In this document: positions 33,971 through 38,194 of the stretch, piece by piece | How positions within the stretch are numbered: the first letter of the stretch is position 1 | How the letters are laid out: each line of letters starts with the position of its first letter | Assembly: GCA_964423615.1 (NCBI GenBank) | Contig: CAYRFQ010000075.1 | Span: 1-38,194, forward strand | Reading direction: 5' to 3' | From: CAYRFQ01 sp964423615 | GTDB taxonomy: Bacteria > Planctomycetota > Planctomycetia > Gemmatales > Gemmataceae | Length of the DNA: 38,194 bases | Notes under the pieces: generated by a model | Seen by the model: only the letters and a program-made list of their open reading frames with translations | Database searches by the model: none | Told to the model about the DNA's origin: nothing | Program-made: the position numbers and the translations under genes

Positions 33971-34588
33971 TTACGAAGCGTTTGTCTGATGATCGTCTGG
34001 CGGTGTTGTTCCCAACTCCGAGCGAATATCCTGCAGACGTTGAATGACGTTCCATCCTTCGAGCAACTTCGCGACGGATTTCGGCACCAGATGTTGCCAG
34101 GGGGTTCCCTGTAACATGTGTTGGCGAACATCCGTAGCACTGATTCCTTTTTCTTCTGGTTGGACCTCTCGCAGGATACACGTTCGCAATCCGAGCGACT
34201 CGAAGTATTCCTGTTTGCGTCGGCCCCAATCGTCATAGATCGTCAGGAAGAAAACGGCACCCAACGGAACGTAATGGCAGTAACGCTCTGGGTGGCTAAT
34301 AGGGAATGGAACGATGGTGAGTTCTTGATGATCCACACCGGCTTCCAAGAGAGCATACCTAACGAGTTGATAACGTTCGAAGTAAGTCAGCGGATTGGCC
34401 AGACGTGTGCCGCGCTCAGGGTCGGCGGCCTCCTGTTGAATCATGTCTGTTTCGGCGTTGGTGATTCCCACAACCAGATGCCGACACTGTTCTTTGCCCG
34501 CAAGAAGATACTTTAGGTGGTCGTTGTGCAGCACCTGAAACCGTCCGTGAATAACCCCAAGGTCATGGCTTTCGTGGTTTGGTGTCAT
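33971..34588 (-). CDS. NadM-like nicotinamide/nicotinate-nucleotide adenylyltransferase
   Basis: A 205-residue cytoplasmic nucleotidyltransferase of the HIGH superfamily that probably joins AMP to nicotinamide or nicotinate mononucleotide to make NAD. Visible marks are GVIHGRFQVLHNDHLKYL (11-28) for ATP binding and GISATDVR (148-155), the ISSTxxR phosphate-binding motif. In the first motif the usual HxGH glycine is Asp (HNDH), an uncommon change. The middle (LTYFERYQLVRYALLEAG, TIVPFPISHPERYCHYVP) is typical of NadM-like enzymes. Its ATG overlaps the TGA of the mutase-like gene by four bases (ATGA), so the two are translationally coupled. The Gln/Asp/Thr-rich C-terminal tail is probably disordered. 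Confidence 0.87.
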   Translation of the reverse strand: MTPNHESHDLGVIHGRFQVLHNDHLKYLLAGKEQCRHLVVGITNAETDMIQQEAADPERGTRLANPLTYFERYQLVRYALLEAGVDHQELTIVPFPISHPERYCHYVPLGAVFFLTIYDDWGRRKQEYFESLGLRTCILREVQPEEKGISATDVRQHMLQGTPWQHLVPKSVAKLLEGWNVIQRLQDIRSELGTTPPDDHQTNAS

Positions 34589-35904
34589 GATTCATCGAGG
34601 ATCAAAGGCTGATAATCACCCGGCCAGTAAGGCTGATCGTCCGGCGTGTCCATCAATCCGTGAAGCTTGGCACGATCCAAATAATTGAGAATCAGGGAAA
34701 TCAATTCCCGCCCTCGCACCAGACTCAGGGCGCCTCCGGCAACGGCCACTTCGTCAAAACGGTCGACCCGATCGTGGCGAACCCCTGGACCATGAATGAG
34801 CAGAGGCACAGGTTCGCCCGAATGAATCATGCTGCCGCTGCTGGGCGTCGAATGGTCAGCCGTGACCATGACAACCACATCAGGATCGTTTAGCAGCGGT
34901 CCGATGGCCGCGCCGATTCCCCGATCACAAGCTTCGATGGCGCTGACCTTGTTGAGCGGATCCTTGGTGTGGGCAGCCACGTCCGGGATTTTCGTGTGAA
35001 CATGAATCAGATCGTACTCTTTCAAGAAACTCTGGGCCAGCGTGATTCGTTCGGCGAGGTCGTCGTCGGGACGGTCCGAATCGGTCACCTTGTGGACGTC
35101 CATGCCGAGATACGTTGCCAGTCCAGGGAGAATAATCCCCGAGGCCAACATCAATCCTCGCAGTCCAAAGCGTTCCTGAAACCGAACCACCTTCTTGAGT
35201 CGACCGGCGCGTTGGGTCACAACCAGATCGGCCGAAGGCTCATTCCGCTGCCCACGAACTCGATTCACTGGGTGATCGACTAGAGCCGCCCTCGTAAACT
35301 GTACGAATTCTTTGAGAGATTCAATCGTGCGTTTGGTATCGGCGTCGTTGACGTGCGACCGCCAGGGTTGTGGTTCGATCAACAACCGGCCCTTGACGAG
35401 TGGGTCGATGTCGGTGATGAAAGGCGAGGCTCCGCCGCTGACGACCAGAATGCCAAAAAGGCGATGTGTCCGGACGAGGCGGAAGTGCAGGCTGCCGAAC
35501 GTTTGCTTGTCCAAAGCGGCAAAAAGAGAGTCCGCTTCTTGAGGATTGGATTTCAATTCGCCCTGGACGAGAACCAACCCTTCCGGGGTCGTTCGAATCG
35601 AGGCCAGATGAGCTAGGATGGCGACATCGTCGTGGGCCAGTTGGATTCCTGCCCCAAGAGCTTCCAGAGGCCCCCGCCCCGGAAACTCCGCCGGTGAGTA
35701 CCCAAAAAGAGCGAAATGAGCGTCTTCGCTGGGAAGCGGTTGCCCCAATTGGGTCGCATGAAATAGTCCACAAGCACTGCTCTCGGCCAACCGATCTAGG
35801 TTTGGAGTATGAGCCGCTTGGAGTGGCGTTTGGCCTTTCAGGGTGGGATACGAACGGTCTCCCAATCCATCCAACAAGATGATAACACAAGTTCGGCGAG
35901 CCAT
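34585..35904 (-). CDS. Archaeal-type 2,3-bisphosphoglycerate-independent phosphoglycerate mutase homologue
   Basis: A 439-residue metalloenzyme of the alkaline-phosphatase superfamily, probably interconverting 3- and 2-phosphoglycerate or a related phosphate ester. D12 in VIILLDGLGD is the first metal ligand. The likely nucleophile is S59 in PLPSEDAHFALFGYSP, in the position of the GSD-Ser of aPGAM proteins. Remaining ligands lie in HVHTKIPDVAAHTKD and VTADHSTPSSGSMIHSGEPVPLL. Near PFITDIDP and GRGPLEALGAG the match to aPGAM is good. ATG 35904 (MARRTCV) has GAGAG close upstream; a ten-codon extension is rejected. Its stop overlaps the start of the NMN-adenylyltransferase-like gene, an unusual pairing. 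Confidence 0.85.
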   Translation of the reverse strand: MARRTCVIILLDGLGDRSYPTLKGQTPLQAAHTPNLDRLAESSACGLFHATQLGQPLPSEDAHFALFGYSPAEFPGRGPLEALGAGIQLAHDDVAILAHLASIRTTPEGLVLVQGELKSNPQEADSLFAALDKQTFGSLHFRLVRTHRLFGILVVSGGASPFITDIDPLVKGRLLIEPQPWRSHVNDADTKRTIESLKEFVQFTRAALVDHPVNRVRGQRNEPSADLVVTQRAGRLKKVVRFQERFGLRGLMLASGIILPGLATYLGMDVHKVTDSDRPDDDLAERITLAQSFLKEYDLIHVHTKIPDVAAHTKDPLNKVSAIEACDRGIGAAIGPLLNDPDVVVMVTADHSTPSSGSMIHSGEPVPLLIHGPGVRHDRVDRFDEVAVAGGALSLVRGRELISLILNYLDRAKLHGLMDTPDDQPYWPGDYQPLILDES

Positions 35905-36003
35905 AATGCTCTCGAAATCAATAGAAAGTTCCAAGGTCCTCTGTCGAGCTTAGCAGAAATGCGGCGAGATTACTGCTCAATAAGAGGCTTGTCATGAAGG
36001 GAA

Positions 36004-36990
36004 TTACTTCTTCGGCAGATCGAACAAACGAACCATGCCGCTCGCGCCCGCGCACGTAATCCCCTTTCCATCGGGAGTGAATGCCACAGCATAGACCGCA
36101 TCGTTGTGAACTTTCAGTGAGTGGACCATCTTTCGCGATCGAACATCCCAGATTTTCACAGTTTGATCGTCTCCGGTCGAGGCCAATTGCTTGCCGTCGG
36201 GAGAAAACGCCACACCATACACCGGGTCCAAGTGCCCCTTGAGAACCTCTACTTGTTTTCCTTTCCTGGGGTCCCAGAGGCGAACCGTCTTGTCCTGGCT
36301 AACGCTGGCAAGAATTTTGTTGTCGGGGGAATACGCACACCGGTAAATGTGACTGGTATGCTGTTTCAATACGTGGAGTTCTTTGCCGTTTCTCGGATCC
36401 CAAACTCGAACCGACTGATCACTGCACGAACTAACCAACAATTTGCCGTCCTGCGAAAAGGCGACTCCGTAGACAGGAGCCGAGTGGTTTTTGAGAACAC
36501 CGAGTTTTTTTCCCGTGGAGAACTCCCAAAGACGCACTGAATTGTCCTCTTCCCCTCCACCGCTGGCCACAACCTTTCCATTCGGGGAGAGCGCGATGCA
36601 ATAAATGGGACCTGTGTGTCCTTTCAAAGCTCGAATTTGTTGCCCCGTTTTGGCATCCCAGATTCGAACCGTGTTATTTCCGTCTGCCGAGACTATACCT
36701 TTTCCGTCTCGTGAAAAAGCGACATCGTAAACAACAACATTATGTTTGAAGGTCAGACGGGTTTTACCGGTGGCGACATCCCAAAGGCGAACCGTTCCAT
36801 CTTCACTAGCAGTGAGCAACAAGTCCCCTTTGTTGGAGAACTGTAACGCATAAACGTTGTCTGTATGTCCCTTGAACTCTTGGGATGGATGTGTTGCCTG
36901 AGAATACGGACTGGTCCACAAAGCCACCAATGCGGCAAAAAGAAAAGCAGTCCAGGGAGTATTGTAGAACTGATGTAAAACTGGATTCAT
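36004..36990 (-). CDS. Exported seven-bladed WD40 propeller protein
   Basis: A 328-residue protein with a signal peptide (hydrophobic stretch TAFLFAALVALW, likely cut after SQA near residue 37) followed by exactly seven WD40 repeats, each ending VRLWD, VRIWD, VRVWD or similar. This is enough for one closed propeller and leaves almost no other sequence, so it is a binding scaffold with no enzymatic domain. WD40 propellers are common in planctomycetes, but an exported one with nothing attached is less usual. The start MNPVLHQF is chosen because the signal peptide follows; no clear Shine-Dalgarno is seen, so translation may depend on the upstream YdjY-like gene, whose stop is 77 bp away. Its binding partner is unknown. 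Confidence 0.88.
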   Translation of the reverse strand: MNPVLHQFYNTPWTAFLFAALVALWTSPYSQATHPSQEFKGHTDNVYALQFSNKGDLLLTASEDGTVRLWDVATGKTRLTFKHNVVVYDVAFSRDGKGIVSADGNNTVRIWDAKTGQQIRALKGHTGPIYCIALSPNGKVVASGGGEEDNSVRLWEFSTGKKLGVLKNHSAPVYGVAFSQDGKLLVSSCSDQSVRVWDPRNGKELHVLKQHTSHIYRCAYSPDNKILASVSQDKTVRLWDPRKGKQVEVLKGHLDPVYGVAFSPDGKQLASTGDDQTVKIWDVRSRKMVHSLKVHNDAVYAVAFTPDGKGITCAGASGMVRLFDLPKK

Positions 36991-37067
36991 CGTTTGGTTG
37001 GAATTGTAGACGTGTAAGTTCCAAAATGAACAGCCGCACGATCTGGGGCAAGGCAGTTTGACGACTA

Positions 37068-37874
37068 CTATTTCTTCGTAACGCCCCGAGTGATCACTGG
37101 GCGCAACCGAATATACACGCGCGTTCCCGGTTTCGGTGCCCGAGTCATGTGGAACTTCACGAACGGTTTCGGACTGTAAATGGGATACCGATTGTCGGCA
37201 ATGATTCCGCCTGGGCAATCACAGGGACAAGCAACACAACCGGTGCCGGATTTGTAAATGGCTCCGCTGCCGTGGAATACAAAGTGTGGAGTCCACGGCT
37301 TCTCAACGGGCTTACCATTCACAAGAACACGCTCGGTCGCAAAGTGATCGTACGGCTTTTCCACCCAATGGTTGCCATCCTTCCAGAAAACCGACAAAAC
37401 AACAGGATCGCCCTGTAGGTAATCTTCGGGCTTGGTTTTTTCGGTCAAGCCGACCCGTTTTTTTCCTTCGCGGATACTGTAGTGCACGCGAGGCTTGGCT
37501 CCCAGGTCGATCAACCCTTGATGAACGGTTTCGGTGGGGACGTCTACGAGGAACACAAAGTAACCAGCCATCTTGGCGTCACCACCAGCCGCCTTGGCGC
37601 AGCCCACGAAGGCTTGCACGCGTTGACCGTACTCGTTGATGCAAGGTTTGCCTTTGGGAAACTGGACAATGCCAGTGAGTATCACTTCACCCTTTTTTTT
37701 GTTCGTGATGATCGTGCCGGGTTTAGGAAGGGGTTCGGCTTCTTCTTTCTCCACCGTATTTGGGAGACTGACGGTCATCATCCCAGGCCCTAGCAGGTCA
37801 CTCTGATCGGCCCCGGCAAAGAGGATCACACCTGGGAATAGGACTAGAGCCAAGAAGGAAGAGCACATTTTCAC
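37068..37874 (-). CDS. Exported YdjY-like protein with a CxxCxCxC cluster
   Basis: A 268-residue exported protein. A signal peptide (residues 1-22, SSFLALVLFPGVILFAGA) is followed by a linker rich in Glu/Pro/Lys. The body has the layout of planctomycete YdjY-domain proteins: GEVILTGIVQFPKGKPCIN, VHQGLIDLGAKP (117-128), WKDGNHWVEKPYD, and VLVNGKPVEKPWTPHFVFHGSG. An unusual CVACPCDC (213-220) follows, where the domain normally has a simple loop before IIADN; it looks able to bind a metal or Fe-S cluster or form disulfides. The GTG at 37874 is chosen because GGGGGA lies 7 nt upstream; the ATG two codons later is the alternative. It is upstream of, and probably cotranscribed with, the WD40 gene. 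Confidence 0.82.
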   Translation of the reverse strand: MKMCSSFLALVLFPGVILFAGADQSDLLGPGMMTVSLPNTVEKEEAEPLPKPGTIITNKKKGEVILTGIVQFPKGKPCINEYGQRVQAFVGCAKAAGGDAKMAGYFVFLVDVPTETVHQGLIDLGAKPRVHYSIREGKKRVGLTEKTKPEDYLQGDPVVLSVFWKDGNHWVEKPYDHFATERVLVNGKPVEKPWTPHFVFHGSGAIYKSGTGCVACPCDCPGGIIADNRYPIYSPKPFVKFHMTRAPKPGTRVYIRLRPVITRGVTKK

Positions 37875-38194
37875 GACCGGTTCCCCCTTTCGCCAAACCG
37901 TACATTGCACGACCAACTGTTCAATAATGTCAACGACGATAGTATGTAATTAGACGATTCCTTCCGGCTACTTATTCAACCGACTCCGTCGAAGCGTTAA
38001 CCCTCTTGTATTGTATGCTCGTTGGCTAAGTGTGTGTCCGAATCGTTCAACTAATGATACGCCCTGTTAGATGCTGTTGTGTGCCCGAGTTACTCCAGTC
38101 CACGTAAGTCGCATGGTTGTCCAAGCACTCAATTTGCACTTTCGTAACACTTTACTGATCTGAAGTTGGTCTTTCCGTTTTGTTGTCGTTTGAA
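37875..38194. other. Upstream region of the YdjY/WD40 pair, to the window end
   Basis: The last 320 bp hold the ribosome-binding site GGGGGA and presumably the promoter of the pair. I recognise no gene, RNA or repeat in it; a gene may begin beyond the window. Confidence 0.4.

Overview
The window reads as a chromosomal segment of a planctomycete, most likely of the Gemmatales/Gemmataceae group. The evidence is in the proteins. There are two exported proteins with the planctomycete N-terminal surface-protein signature (LESLEQRVVLS and VETLEDRCTPS). One gene belongs to the large Gemmata-type paralogue family with the motifs SDRKLRLFACACCR, LADALEEAG and HVRGCHVVDAILG. There is a DUF1580-like small protein, a YdjY-like exported protein, and two WD40 proteins, one fused to a STAND ATPase. 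Base composition looks moderate, lower than in Gemmata itself. Genes are mostly single or in pairs, on both strands, with 50-900 bp spacers. I see no rRNA, tRNA, CRISPR array or prophage.

Layout. 66-5027 (minus): a 1653-residue protein with a CHAT-like domain that lacks its catalytic pair, an nSTAND1 ATPase, a membrane segment and 14 WD40 repeats. 5447-9760 (plus), divergent from it: a LolD/MacB-type ABC ATPase and a large two-module FtsX permease. 9853-11670 (plus): a ten-helix DMT-like membrane protein made of two very similar halves, then a small conserved protein. 11749-14285 (minus): a solitary rplC for ribosomal protein L3, an exported Dabb-domain protein and cysteine synthase. 14589-16128 (plus): a DUF1580-like protein and the Gemmata-type paralogue, separated by a spacer containing several stem-loops. 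16233-19998 (minus): a membrane-anchored protein of uncertain function, the tRNA methylthiotransferase MtaB and a small conserved protein.

20657-21823 (plus) encodes a GntR/LacI-hybrid repressor with a palindrome over its own -10 box. 21940-23326 (minus) is a tandem-repeat exported protein interrupted by a 100-N assembly gap. 24229-26001 (plus) is a coupled isochorismatase-fold hydrolase and class V aminotransferase pair. 26150-27143 is a decayed IS1380-type transposase. 27269-28216 (minus) and 28504-28875 (plus) are a divergent lipoprotein-like gene and a cupin. 29393-33781 (plus) is a 1462-residue exported protein with DUF4114-like and Ig-like repeats and a C-terminal cyclophilin domain. 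33971-35904 (minus) is an ATGA-coupled pair: an archaeal-type phosphoglycerate mutase homologue and an NMN-adenylyltransferase-like protein. 36004-37874 (minus) is an exported YdjY-like protein with a CxxCxCxC cluster, followed by an exported seven-bladed WD40 propeller.

Most of the content is ordinary planctomycete housekeeping and envelope biology. The best candidates for something new are the pseudo-CHAT/STAND/WD40 receptor, the Ig/cyclophilin surface protein, the mutase/NMNAT couple, the Cys-cluster YdjY plus exported propeller pair, and the stem-loop spacer at 14982-15324. None can be shown to be a new system from sequence alone.
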